DNA of 64,000 nt from Bifidobacterium reuteri DSM 23975 (GCF_000741695.1 NZ_JGZK01000004.1:144375-208374); one strand, 5' to 3'. Shown: positions 26,858-35,444, numbered from the stretch's first letter. The notes: generated by a model not told the origin, from the letters alone. Numbers and translations: made by a program.

Positions 26858-27880
26858 TCACTTGGCGTCGCGGAAACCGTTCGGGTTCTTGGTCTGCCAG
26901 TTGAGGGAGGACTTGGCCATATCATCGATGGTCAGCTCGGCCTTCCAATCCAGCTCCTTGGCGGCCTTGGAGGCGTCGGCGTAGCAGGCGGCGATGTCGC
27001 CGGGGCGGCGGGGCTTGATCACGTACGGGATGGCGTGGCCGGCGGCCTTCTCGTAGGCCTTGATGACCTCGAGCACGGAGTAGCCGTGGCCGGTGCCCAG
27101 ATTGTAGGTGAAGACGCCGGTCTTGTCGATGTGGTCGATGACGGCGACGTGGCCCTTGGCCAGGTCGACCACGTGGATGTAGTCGCGCACGCCGGTGCCG
27201 TCAGGGGTGTCGTAGTCGTCGCCGAAGACCTGCACGGCCTTGAGCTCGCCGATGGCGACCTTGGCCACGTACGGGGTGAGGTTCGCCGGGATGCCCTTCG
27301 GATCCTCGCCGAGGAGGCCGGACTCGTGGGCGCCAACCGGGTTGAAGTAGCGCAGCAGCACGATGGTCCACTCCGGGTCGGCCACGTGCACATCGCGCAG
27401 GATCTGCTCCTGGAACAGCTTGGAGGTGCCGTACGGGTTGGTGGTACCGCCGGTCGGGGTCTCCTCGGTGATCGGGAGCTCCTTCGGGGTGCCGTATACG
27501 GTGGCGGAGGAGGAGAAGATGATCTTCTTCACGTTGTGGGCGCGCATCACCTTGAGCAGCACCAGCGTGGAGTACAGGTTGTTGTCGTAGTATTCGATCG
27601 GCTTGGCCACGGACTCGCCCACTGCCTTGAGGCCGGCGAAGTGGATGACCCAATCGATCGGGTTCTCGTCGAAGATCTTGTTCATGAGAGCTTCGTCACG
27701 CACGTCGCCGTCGTAACGCTTGATCTTCTTGCCGGTGATCTGCTCGACGCGGTCGAGGGCGATCGGGGATGAGTTGCCGTAGTTGTCTACGGACACCACA
27801 TCGTATCCCTTATTCAAGAGTTCGACATCAGTATGGGTGGCAATGAAGCCCGCACCACCCGTAACCAGAACAGTGGTCAT
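26858..27880 (-). CDS. galE: UDP-glucose 4-epimerase
   Basis: 340 residues from the ATG at 27878-27880 (AAGGAG upstream). It interconverts UDP-galactose and UDP-glucose in the Leloir pathway. NAD-binding motif VTGGAGFIATH (the more usual GS is AT here), the SSSATVYG Ser, and the catalytic Tyr/Lys in NPYGTSKL are visible. RPGDIAACYADASKA is the C-terminal family signature. It lies on the same strand as the sugar ABC transporter but 440 nt downstream, with its own likely promoter (TTGATT, 17 nt, TAAACT on the minus strand near 27950). Confidence 0.95.
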   Translation of the reverse strand: MTTVLVTGGAGFIATHTDVELLNKGYDVVSVDNYGNSSPIALDRVEQITGKKIKRYDGDVRDEALMNKIFDENPIDWVIHFAGLKAVGESVAKPIEYYDNNLYSTLVLLKVMRAHNVKKIIFSSSATVYGTPKELPITEETPTGGTTNPYGTSKLFQEQILRDVHVADPEWTIVLLRYFNPVGAHESGLLGEDPKGIPANLTPYVAKVAIGELKAVQVFGDDYDTPDGTGVRDYIHVVDLAKGHVAVIDHIDKTGVFTYNLGTGHGYSVLEVIKAYEKAAGHAIPYVIKPRRPGDIAACYADASKAAKELDWKAELTIDDMAKSSLNWQTKNPNGFRDAK

Positions 27881-28324
27881 GTGCTCTCCTTGAAGGATGT
27901 GCATTTCTGTTTCCAGAATGTGCGCTTTTGTTCTTTCACTTCTGAGTTTACTGAAAAATAGTGACAAAATCAAACAAACTCGGGCGGTTCGCATGAACAT
28001 ATGGTGTGAATATACAGTGACACACTTCAATGCATAAGCCCACGTCCAACGAGAACGGTCGCGGAAGCCGCCGGCATACGTTCATACAATAAATCCGGCA
28101 CCGCAATCGGCTCCAAACCAGGGTTCTGACTGCGGGAACCCTGCGGAACCGACCACAGCACCGGAAGCATATAATCACACCCCGCAATCAAGGACATCGC
28201 CAACCTGACGATCGAATGAATGATTACGGGTCGTCCACCCCCTCCAAGGGTAAAGGAAGACACCGCCCGACATCGAAGGAGTGGTACAAGCATATCGGGC
28301 GGCGTGGAATGTGCGGCAGTGCTC
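27881..28324. other. Intergenic region, no supported gene
   Basis: It contains the likely galE promoter. A stem after the ABC permease (CCGCCCGACAT / ATATCGGGCGG, about 28263-28302) may end the transporter operon. A minus-strand frame at 28027-28341 encodes about 100 residues with no start signal; part of it (MSLIAGCDYMLPVLWSVPQG) looks protein-like and could be a gene remnant, but I do not recognise it. Confidence 0.4.
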
Positions 28325-29284
28325 TCAGCCCTTGACGGCACCGGCGGCCAGGCCGGCCTGCCAGTAGCGCTGGAGACCGAGGAAGAGGACGATCACCGGG
28401 AGCACGCCGAGCAGGGCACCCATCATCAGGGCACCACGGTCGGTGAACGTGGCCAGCGAGACCATGCCGTACAGGCCCAAGGTCACCGGCTTGAGGGTGT
28501 CGGAGGAGACCATCATCAACGGCAGCAGGAAGTTGTTCCACGTAGCCACGAACAGGAACAGGAAGATCGTGACCATAGCCGGGGCGAGAATCCTCAGCAC
28601 GATGGTGAAGAAGATTCGCGCCTCGCTGGCGCCATCGATGCGGGCTGCTTCAAGCAGCTCGTTCGGCACCGAGGTCTGCGCGTACACGCGGCCCAGGAAG
28701 AAGCCGAACGGCGAGACACAGCACGGGATGATGATGGCCAACATCGTGTTGGTCAGATGCACGGCGTGGAAGATGGAGTACTGCGGGATGGTCAGCAGGG
28801 CGGCAGGCATCAGCATGCAACCCATGATGACGCCGATGGCCAGGTTCTTGCCCTTGAAGTTGAACTTCGCGGTGGCATAACCGGCCATCACGGCGACCAG
28901 GGTTCCGATCAGCGCGGATACGCCCGAGTAGATCAGTGAGTTCAGCACCCAACGCCAGAACTGGCCACGGGTCCAACCGAGCAGAGTGGAATAGTTCTTG
29001 GCGATGGCGGCCGGCAGATCAGGCAGCCCCACTGCGAACCACAAGCCATTGCCGCTGGTCATCTGGCTCGGCGTCTTGGTGGACGCGATGATGGCCCAGT
29101 AAATCGGGAACAGGAAGTAGATCAGCGCGAAGACCAGCACCAGGATGGTGACGGTCTTGACCAGCGCATTCGGCTGCATGGAACGAGGCAGGTCGTTCGC
29201 GTGCTTGTCGCGGATCTTGTCGGCCTTCTTGCGTGCGCGCGCAGCGGCACGGGATTCTTTGTCATTCAGTTCTGCGGTGCTCAT
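28325..29284 (-). CDS. Sugar ABC transporter permease, MalG type
   Basis: 319 residues. A charged cytosolic N-terminus precedes six membrane segments. The EAA loop that docks the ATPase reads EAARIDGASEARIFFTIVLRI. The family member carries sugars or oligosaccharides inward with its partner permease and lipoprotein. Its ATG overlaps the stop of the upstream permease by 4 nt. No ATPase gene is present locally, as in most bifidobacterial sugar importers, which are thought to share one MsmK-like ATPase. Confidence 0.9.
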   Translation of the reverse strand: MSTAELNDKESRAAARARKKADKIRDKHANDLPRSMQPNALVKTVTILVLVFALIYFLFPIYWAIIASTKTPSQMTSGNGLWFAVGLPDLPAAIAKNYSTLLGWTRGQFWRWVLNSLIYSGVSALIGTLVAVMAGYATAKFNFKGKNLAIGVIMGCMLMPAALLTIPQYSIFHAVHLTNTMLAIIIPCCVSPFGFFLGRVYAQTSVPNELLEAARIDGASEARIFFTIVLRILAPAMVTIFLFLFVATWNNFLLPLMMVSSDTLKPVTLGLYGMVSLATFTDRGALMMGALLGVLPVIVLFLGLQRYWQAGLAAGAVKG

Positions 29285-30252
29285 TCTGCGTTCACCTTCC
29301 TTTCAACGAGCGTGTAGACCACGGCGAGCACGCCTGCGATCAATGCCATCACGATGGCCACTGCGGATGCCGGACCGTCGCCGCCCGGGGTCAACGTGCC
29401 CTGCGAGGTGTTGAGGGCCATCATCATCGGGGTGTACGACTTGGAGATGCTCGGATCGGAAATCGCCATGACCTGAGGCTCGTTGAACAGCTGAATGGTG
29501 CCGACGATGGACAGCAGCATGGCAAGCAGGGCGGCGGCACGCACGTTCGGCAGCTTGATTCGCATGGCGATCTGGAAGCCATTGGCGCCATCGATGCGGG
29601 CAGCCTCGTACAGATCATGAGGAATGGCCTGCAATGCGGCGAGGAAGATCAGCATGTTGTAGCCGGTGAAGGTCCATGTGGTGATGTTGGCCATGGAAGC
29701 GAGCACGACATTGTCGGCGAAGAAATCGACTTTGATTCCGATTGCGGCCAGCATTTTGACCAGCGGGGAAATCTGACCGTTGTACAGGTAGACCCAGATG
29801 ATGGATGCGACCACGCCAGGAATGGCGTATGGCAGGAAATAGCTCAGTCGGAATGCGGTGATGTGCTTGACGATGTAGGAATCAATGAGCATGGCCAGCA
29901 CCAATGCACCAATGATCATGATCGGCACCTGGACCAAGGTGTAGATGACCACCCTGCCCACGCCGGCCCAAAAGTTTCCGGACGTGACGACATATTGGAA
30001 GTTCTGCAGACCGACGAACTTGTTCACCAGTTCGCCGCCACCGTATGCGCCACCGCCCACGGTGACCTGACGGAAGAAGCTCGAATAGATGGCCCAGATG
30101 ATGGGCAGGATGAAGACCAAGGCGAACAGGATGCCGAACGGTGCCATGAAGGCCCATCCCGTGCGGTTCTCGCGCTTGGCGGCGTCAGAAGCCTTCGGCT
30201 TGGCGGCACGCTTGGCGACTACCGTCTTCGCCGTTTGTGTTGTTGCAGTCAT
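29281..30252 (-). CDS. Sugar ABC transporter permease, MalF type
   Basis: 323 residues. A Lys/Arg-rich N-terminus and six membrane segments; EAA loop YEAARIDGANGFQIAMRIKLP. It pairs with the MalG-type permease, whose start overlaps its stop. A terminator-like hairpin separates it from the binding-protein gene upstream, a usual arrangement that leaves more binding protein than permease. Confidence 0.9.
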   Translation of the reverse strand: MTATTQTAKTVVAKRAAKPKASDAAKRENRTGWAFMAPFGILFALVFILPIIWAIYSSFFRQVTVGGGAYGGGELVNKFVGLQNFQYVVTSGNFWAGVGRVVIYTLVQVPIMIIGALVLAMLIDSYIVKHITAFRLSYFLPYAIPGVVASIIWVYLYNGQISPLVKMLAAIGIKVDFFADNVVLASMANITTWTFTGYNMLIFLAALQAIPHDLYEAARIDGANGFQIAMRIKLPNVRAAALLAMLLSIVGTIQLFNEPQVMAISDPSISKSYTPMMMALNTSQGTLTPGGDGPASAVAIVMALIAGVLAVVYTLVERKVNAE

Positions 30253-30362
30253 AGAAAAACCTGTCTTTCAAAAGAACAGTGAGAAAGAGGAAGAATGAAC
30301 AGTCATGCGCGGCACTTCGAATCGGATGCCTACAATCATGACCGATTGCGCCATGGATGAAG

Positions 30363-30391
30363 AAAGGCCGGAGTGTCGAGCTCCGGCCTTT
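30363..30391 (-). terminator. Intercistronic hairpin after the binding-protein gene
   Basis: An 11-bp stem (AAAGGCCGGAG / CTCCGGCCTTT) with a 7-nt loop lies between binding protein and permease. It probably acts as a leaky terminator or a 3'-end stabiliser. Confidence 0.75.
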
Positions 30392-30439
30392 CGATTTGCA
30401 AGTGATGAGATTAGCGGCTGGAAGGGACCTTAGCCGTTA

Positions 30440-31759
30440 TCACTCCTTGACGGACAGGCCGAGGTTCTTCAGCGTATCCACGGAAGTGGTCTGCGCTTCG
30501 GAGAAGACGTCGGCGACCTTGCCGGAGCCATCGGAGGCCTTGGCGGCGGTCTCGTTCATCTTGGCAACGACTGCGGAGAAGCCAGGCATGTAGGTGAAGT
30601 CGCCCATGTTGTTGTTGGCGTCCTTGAATTCCTTCATGATGTCCTGCTTGCTGAAGAAGTTGGACCAGTCGGACGGGGTCTTGGCATCCTCGGTGGTGGC
30701 TGCCGGAACCAGACCCTGGGAGACCAGGTCAGGAACCTGGGTGTTGAACCAATCCAGGAACTCCATGGCTTCCTTCGGGTGCTTGGAGCTCTTCAGCACA
30801 GCCACAGCGGAACCACCGTCAGGGCCGGTCTTGCCAGCATTGCCGAACCAATCACCAAGCTGGGTGACCTGCCACTCACCGGCACCAGTGCCACCGGAGG
30901 AGGTGATGAACAGCGGGGCTTCCCAAGCGGCGGCCACCGTGCCAATGAGCTGGCCGTTCTTGATGGACGCATCGAAAGACGGATCCCAACGCGGGTTGGT
31001 GGTCACGGCCTTGGCGTCAAGCAACTGCTGGTAGAAGTCGGCGGTTGCCTTGGAGCCATCGGTCTCGGTGTTGACGACCCAGGAGTCACCATCCACCTTG
31101 TACCAGCCACCGGAGGCACCGGCCAGACCGGAGATCATGTTGCCGGCCTCATCGGGCTGGTAGGACATGATGTACTTGCCGGCAGCGGCGGCCTTCTTGG
31201 CGGCTTCGATGAAGTCGGATTCGGTCTGCGGAACCTCGGTGATGCCGAGCTTGTCGAACTCGGCCTTGTTGTAGAAGTACACCAGCGGGCCGGTGTCCTG
31301 CGGCAGGCCATAGGTCTTGCCACCCACCTGTGCCAGACTGAACGGACCGGCGGCGTAGTGGTCCTTGTACTGATCGGCGTACTGGCTGACATCCTGCAGC
31401 ATACCCTTGGTGAAGACCTCAGGCAGCTCGGCGTAGCCGACCTGGGCGAGATCCGGAGCCTCGCCGGACTTGACGTCGGTCTCAAGCTTCTTGATCATTT
31501 CGGAGGCCTTGCCATCGAACTTGGTGGCCGTGACCTGGATGTCCGGGTGTTCCTTGTTCCACTTGGCGACGATGTCCTTGACCAGGGTCATGCCCTCGGA
31601 ATCAGGAAGACGGTGCATGTACGTAATGGTGACCTTGCCGCCGTCGCTGCTGCCACCGTTGTCCGTGCCGGCAGTGTCGCTGCCGCAACCGGCAAGACCC
31701 ATACCCATAGCGGCGACCGCCGCGAGCGCAGCCACAAGGCGCTTGTTGTGCGATACCAT
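30440..31759 (-). CDS. Sugar-binding lipoprotein of an ABC importer
   Basis: 439 residues. Lipoprotein signal with lipobox LAGC (VAAMGMGLAGCGSD), so the mature protein is anchored on the outer face of the membrane. Family 1 solute-binding fold: early ITYMHRLPDSEG strand, GEAPDLAQVGYAELPEVF, and GGSAVAVLKSSKHPKEAMEFLDW. It delivers a sugar or oligosaccharide to the two permeases downstream. The ligand cannot be read from sequence; galE nearby hints at a galactose-containing glycan, which is only inference. A good promoter overlaps a palindrome also found before pgm. Confidence 0.9.
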   Translation of the reverse strand: MVSHNKRLVAALAAVAAMGMGLAGCGSDTAGTDNGGSSDGGKVTITYMHRLPDSEGMTLVKDIVAKWNKEHPDIQVTATKFDGKASEMIKKLETDVKSGEAPDLAQVGYAELPEVFTKGMLQDVSQYADQYKDHYAAGPFSLAQVGGKTYGLPQDTGPLVYFYNKAEFDKLGITEVPQTESDFIEAAKKAAAAGKYIMSYQPDEAGNMISGLAGASGGWYKVDGDSWVVNTETDGSKATADFYQQLLDAKAVTTNPRWDPSFDASIKNGQLIGTVAAAWEAPLFITSSGGTGAGEWQVTQLGDWFGNAGKTGPDGGSAVAVLKSSKHPKEAMEFLDWFNTQVPDLVSQGLVPAATTEDAKTPSDWSNFFSKQDIMKEFKDANNNMGDFTYMPGFSAVVAKMNETAAKASDGSGKVADVFSEAQTTSVDTLKNLGLSVKE

Positions 31760-31810
31760 ATCTCTACTCCTTCGTTATGGCTTCATCACTTCTCTGTGAC
31801 GAACAATCTC

Positions 31811-31840
31811 AATCTATGCTTTCTGTTAAGAATTGTCAAC
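31811..31840 (-). promoter_or_regulatory. Promoter and palindromic operator of the ABC operon
   Basis: On the minus strand, TTGACA (31834-31839), a 17-nt spacer and TAGATT (31811-31816). The -35 lies inside the imperfect palindrome GTTGACAATTCTTAAC (31825-31840). Almost the same box, GTTGACAACTCTTAAC, precedes pgm. The position suggests a repressor site. Confidence 0.65.
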
Positions 31841-32061
31841 TTTGCTAACAATCTCAGCGAGCCTCGCGGAAAAACATGTTGTTTCAACCGTTTCGACATA
31901 CATTAAGTCTGTTAACTAATTGACTCCTCCCTTGCGCATATCCTGATGTTCGCTTGATCGCGTGACCGGTTACATGATATCACCAATCGCGCGCCTCGCC
32001 ACTCGGACATGTATCCGTTCTGTGAACAAAGTGTGAAGCTGTGATCGAAGTCTCATTTGCT

Positions 32062-32157
32062 ATGCCATTCGCCATACTATTCGCCGTGCCATTCGTCATG
32101 CCCCTCGCCATGCCATTCGCCATACTATTCGCCGTGCCATTCGTCATGCCCCTCGCC
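32062..32157. repeat. Two 48-bp tandem repeats built from 12-bp subunits
   Basis: Two identical 48-nt units (32062-32109 and 32110-32157), each made of four related 12-mers of the type ATGCCATTCGCC. Frames through it encode simple Met-Ala-Asn-Gly-type repeats with no start signals, so it is judged non-coding. Confidence 0.85.
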
Positions 32158-32330
32158 GCGCACCACGGCTGAACAATCAATGGAACAAAACAGGCTTGGG
32201 TGGTTTGGGCCTGAACGCCGTTTTGGCGGTCGGTGCCGGACCAGTCGTCGCCGGACCAGTGGGATCTGTATTTGGACGTCGGTGCCGGCCTTTCAGATGA
32301 CTTCTTCGGCAGCACTTCTTCGGCAGCACA

Positions 32331-32442
32331 TGGGTCGAAACATAAGTTATTCATGGCATCGGTTTATGTTTCGTCCCATTCTCTACCCTCAAAATGGGTC
32401 GAAACATAAACCGCAGACGCGTTTACCTTATGTTTCGACCCA
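32331..32442. repeat. Four alternating 15-bp units (two hairpins) at a 64-nt period
   Basis: TGGGTCGAAACATAA at 32331 and 32395, exactly 64 nt apart. Its complement TTATGTTTCGWCCCA at 32364 and 32428, also exactly 64 nt apart. Each plus/minus pair can form a 15-bp hairpin with an 18-nt loop. Loop sequences are unrelated. Confidence 0.85.
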
Positions 32443-32490
32443 CACAGTCCAGTACGAGCGGATAGTTGAGGCACAGTTATGCAGCCAACT

Positions 32491-32686
32491 CGCTTACGAG
32501 GGGCTGATTTCCGCTTGCCGGAACATCCATCTGCGTTACGAGGGGCTGGCTTCCCCAAGCCCCGTGCGTGGAAACCGCATTGCGCCAACGCCATTCAGCC
32601 ATTCTGCGGCGTTGCTACTCCAGCAACCAGCCCCTCGTAACACAGATAGACCTTCCCGACAGTCCAAATCAGCCCCGCGTAACGCA
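32491..32686. repeat. Inverted array, 2 + 2 units at 42-bp period
   Basis: TTACGAGGGGCTG at 32494 and 32536, 42 nt apart. Its complement CAGCCCCTCGTAA at 32628 and the variant CAGCCCCGCGTAA at 32670, also 42 nt apart. The 29 nt between units are only partly conserved between the two arms. No gene. Confidence 0.85.
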
Positions 32687-32755
32687 GAAATACACACTAG
32701 TGGAGCCATAAGGCGTTACGCAACAACGAGAAGGGGTCTAGACAGGTCATCTAGA

Positions 32756-32834
32756 CCCTCCTTGGCGGCGGACAAAGCGAGAGTCACCATTGTATTGACG
32801 CTCAGATATTGGAAACATTGAGTTTTCCAGCCAT
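32756..32834. repeat. Diverged tRNA-Ser 3'-end copy and shared island border
   Basis: GGCGGCGGACAAAGCGAG (32764-32781) resembles the 3' end of tRNA-Ser. The next ~55 nt (GTCACCATTGTATTGACG...) closely match the sequence after the copy at 33634. A hairpin (GGTCTAG/CTAGACC) precedes it. It is read as the outer border of an older island unit. Confidence 0.6.
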
Positions 32835-32998
32835 AAAAATGGGCCGCCACGCATCGAACCCCACATTGTTCATGTTGGCCCATCATCTCAAATCCACCCC
32901 GGCAAGACGATTACTCCTGATATAGTCAGGAGTGGAATAACGAACAACGACGTCGTCGACCTGCACGCAGTATCGCAGAAGCTCGCGGAAGGCAAATC

Positions 32999-33523
32999 AT
33001 GGTTTCAGACGATCACAGCATTTCCGAATCAACCAGCGACACCAATCAACAGCATGCCCGTTACGGCGGCGGCATCCGCGGTTTCTGGAATCGATGGATG
33101 CGGGACTCTATATGCGGATGGTTCAGTCTCGTCGGCGTGATTCTGCTGGTGGGCTTCGCCGGAGCCCTCATCGGCGAAATAAACCTGCGAATGGACTGTA
33201 CCGAAATCACCGACGGCACCGTGACACAGATGATCCGCGTCGAGGACGACGACTCCGTCACCTGGAAGCCGGTGTTCCGGTACGACGTAGACGGAAGAAT
33301 CTACGAACAGGAGTCCTCGGTATCGTCATCCCCGCCGCGATACAAGGTGGGGCAGGCCATAATCATACGGTACGATCCAGCCGACCCGAACCGGTACGTG
33401 GCGGATGGCGACTACACCTCCTTGGTTGTACTCGGCGCCGTAGTAATCATGTGTCTCGGATTCACGTCCGTGCTGCCCGTGGCAATCATCATCAGCAAAC
33501 GCCGACAATCCAACGAGACCTAA
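32999..33523 (+). CDS. DUF3592 membrane protein
   Basis: 174 residues. An N-terminal cytosolic stretch, a helix at about residues 40-62 (WFSLVGVILLVGFAGALIGE), an outside beta-rich domain (DGTVTQMIRVEDDDSVTWKP, then VFRYDVDGRIYE and YDPADPNRY) and a C-terminal helix. This is the DUF3592 layout, function unknown. It is the only gene in the smaller island unit between the two tRNA-Ser 3'-end copies. Confidence 0.75.
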   Translation: MVSDDHSISESTSDTNQQHARYGGGIRGFWNRWMRDSICGWFSLVGVILLVGFAGALIGEINLRMDCTEITDGTVTQMIRVEDDDSVTWKPVFRYDVDGRIYEQESSVSSSPPRYKVGQAIIIRYDPADPNRYVADGDYTSLVVLGAVVIMCLGFTSVLPVAIIISKRRQSNET

Positions 33524-33536
33524 TCACTCGCGAAGA

Positions 33537-33702
33537 CACACGAGAAGACACGCCAGAGCCCTTGAAATTACACTTGAAATGACAGGCGTTTCGACACGAA
33601 AAAGGGTTTCAGGCAATTGCCTGAAACCCTTGGTGGCGGACAGAGCGAGGGTCACCATTATATTGGCGTTCAGATATTGGAAACATTGGGTTTTCTAGCC
33701 AT
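33537..33702. repeat. Direct repeat: tRNA-Ser 3' end and terminator copy (att-like)
   Basis: Positions 33602-33649 are identical over 48 nt to 37987-38034, the terminator and last 16 nt of the tRNA-Ser gene. About 60 nt before this also match (GAAGAYACGCCA... at 33537 and 37936). After 33650 the sequence instead matches the border at 32782. It marks the left end of the 33.6-38.0 kb island unit. Confidence 0.8.
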
Positions 33703-33910
33703 ACAATAATGGGACGCACCACATCGCGCCCCATATCGTTCACTTGGCCCATCATCTCAACTCCACAGGAGTCGAGCAATTACCGAACCGCTACAGGCGA
33801 TTCTACCGGCAGGGGCAGCCAAATAACCACAGAGCATTTCTGAGAGAAGACCCGACAATCCTCGAAGCCCTCGCCCCCTCGCCCTCACACCCTACCAACG
33901 ACCCCTTTTC

Positions 33911-33948
33911 TTTTCGTATAGATAATGGTATTCTTTTCGTATACGAAA
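33911..33948 (+). promoter_or_regulatory. Operator of the toxin-antitoxin operon
   Basis: TTTTCGTATA at 33911 and again at 33934 (23 nt apart). The second copy is part of the perfect palindrome TTTCGTATACGAAA (33935-33948). It lies 19 nt before the first gene, as expected for self-repression by a ribbon-helix-helix antitoxin. Confidence 0.6.
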
Positions 33949-33966
33949 CTCCAGAGAGGAGGTGTG

Positions 33967-34263
33967 ATGACAATACTCGTACACCCAAGAGTGTTGCAGA
34001 AACGCCCCTGGCTGAACGAGAGAGAAATACTCTCCACTTGGATGGACGCCGCACGAATATTGCCCCGTCAGGGCGAATACGAGCCCAATCAGAAGATGGC
34101 CGTCGGATGGGACTGGCATGGACGGCTCACCGAACTCATCGCCTATGAAGGCGAAGAGGACAACGAGTGGATTATTTTCCACGTCGCGCCAGCACGCAAG
34201 AAGTTTCTGGCCGAGATGGGATTCTCGGACGCAGAGATACGACAACTCATCGGAAGGAGGTGA
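33967..34263 (+). CDS. Putative toxin of a type II toxin-antitoxin pair
   Basis: 98 residues from the ATG at 33967 (GAGGAGG upstream). The pattern VHPRVLQKRPWLNEREIL, then AVGWDWHGRLTELIAYE and IIFHVAPARKKFLAEMGF resembles small toxins found beside ribbon-helix-helix antitoxins in actinobacteria (BrnT/RelE-like fold by inference). The toxin gene comes first and the antitoxin start follows its stop by 5 nt. The target is not known; an RNase is likely. Located in the tRNA-Ser island. Confidence 0.6.
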   Translation: MTILVHPRVLQKRPWLNEREILSTWMDAARILPRQGEYEPNQKMAVGWDWHGRLTELIAYEGEEDNEWIIFHVAPARKKFLAEMGFSDAEIRQLIGRR

Positions 34264-34268
34264 CCAAG

Positions 34269-34556
34269 ATGGCAGATTACAAGGCAAAAGGTGGAATCGA
34301 AATCACCGACGATATGATCGACCAGTGGGACGAGGACGCCGACAACGGCATCTTCCACGGCAAGCCCGGCAAGCTTGTCATCAACAAACCGCTGGGCCGT
34401 CCACCGCTTTACGAGGAGCCGATGGTTCCGATCACATTCCGTATACCAGAAAACGACGCGAACGCCCTGCGTGAGGCCGCCGAGCGCCGCGGCATCTCTT
34501 TCGCGGACATCATGCGTGAGGCGTGCCACCGGGAATTGGAACGGCAACACGCCTGA
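34269..34556 (+). CDS. Ribbon-helix-helix antitoxin
   Basis: 95 residues from the ATG at 34269, with the ribosome site GGAGGTGACC spanning the toxin stop. The acidic N-terminal half (EITDDMIDQWDEDADNG) is of the kind that wraps the toxin. The C-terminal half is a DNA-binding ribbon-helix-helix (MVPITFRIPENDANALREAA, then RGISFADIMREA). It should neutralise the toxin and repress the operon through the TTTCGTATACGAAA site. A terminator follows. Confidence 0.75.
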   Translation: MADYKAKGGIEITDDMIDQWDEDADNGIFHGKPGKLVINKPLGRPPLYEEPMVPITFRIPENDANALREAAERRGISFADIMREACHRELERQHA

Positions 34557-34570
34557 AAAAAGACAACACC

Positions 34571-34612
34571 ATGTCCTCTCGAATCCGCTCAGTTCGAGAG
34601 GACATCTTTTTT
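34571..34612 (+). terminator. Terminator of the toxin-antitoxin operon
   Basis: A 13-bp stem (ATGTCCTCTCGAA / TTCGAGAGGACAT) followed by a T-run. Confidence 0.85.
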
Positions 34613-34662
34613 TCAAGCCCACGATAGTATGGTGTCAAAACTATTCGATGAGGGCGGCAGTG

Positions 34663-35424
34663 ATGTGTGGATTGACTGATACCGTGCGGTGGAGAGCTGA
34701 GCGAAGCGTGAGAGCGGTGTTGGTCAGCGGGGTGCCGCTTGATGACGTGGTTGAGGCCACTCTGTTGGCCAAGCTCATCCCCTGCGGCATATCCGACAAG
34801 GGCATCGAGTGGTCCTGGACACAGGAATGGACCTCTCGCACCAGCACTGACCATGATCCATCGGTTCGGGATTTCGTGAAGGACAACGCCACTGAGAGCA
34901 AGACGACGTCCCGGCAGCAGCTTGAAACACTCCTCCATGCACTGCATCGCAAAACCACCTCTGATAACCCGCAGTGGGTCGGAGTCGTAGACGAGAAGAT
35001 CATCGACTTCGTCTGTCTGGACATCCCCGCCGTCAAACCTTCCGATGACTGGCAGGTTGTTTTCTCCCGCGCATATATGCATGCGTTCTGCCGTGTGTGG
35101 GAATCCGCCCGCAAGGACGACGGACGTACAGCCTCGACTCGCTTCAGAGACCTTGGATCCTATCTCGCCTCGCACCTGTACGCGGTCGGGCAGATCACCG
35201 CCTTGCGTCGCACATTGAAGAAGACCGGGCAGCTTGAAGAAAGAAGGCTGCTGCAGGAGTTCTGGACGGAGCGCATACACAGGTATGATCAATGGCTCGG
35301 CTTCGCCATCGGGTCGACCTATGAGCCGGAATGGTATGCCGCCGCCCAGTCCGGCGACATCGATGCATACTGGCGGTCAATCAACGATACACAGCGCACA
35401 CCCAAAATCAATCAGGAAAGATAG
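34663..35424 (+). CDS. Hypothetical protein in the tRNA-Ser island
   Basis: 253 residues if started at the ATG at 34663 (GAGGGCGG upstream); an ATG at 34648 is the alternative. It is soluble, mixed charged, rich in Trp and Arg, with no signal or membrane segment. Stretches such as FRDLGSYLASHLYAVGQITALRRTLKKTG suggest an all-helical fold. I do not recognise a family. Between a toxin-antitoxin pair and a convergent coiled-coil gene, it is probably island cargo. Confidence 0.55.
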   Translation: MCGLTDTVRWRAERSVRAVLVSGVPLDDVVEATLLAKLIPCGISDKGIEWSWTQEWTSRTSTDHDPSVRDFVKDNATESKTTSRQQLETLLHALHRKTTSDNPQWVGVVDEKIIDFVCLDIPAVKPSDDWQVVFSRAYMHAFCRVWESARKDDGRTASTRFRDLGSYLASHLYAVGQITALRRTLKKTGQLEERRLLQEFWTERIHRYDQWLGFAIGSTYEPEWYAAAQSGDIDAYWRSINDTQRTPKINQER

Positions 35425-35444
35425 CCCAGCATCTCCGGGGAACC

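Noticed and set aside
28325..31759. Lacto-N-biose/galacto-N-biose transporter
   Set aside because: galE is nearby, but the phosphorylase and kinase genes of that cluster are absent and the binding protein start differs from what I recall.
31980..32354. A 124-residue minus-strand protein over the 12-bp repeats
   Set aside because: No ribosome site; composition comes from the 48-bp tandem repeat; it also crosses the alternating hairpins.
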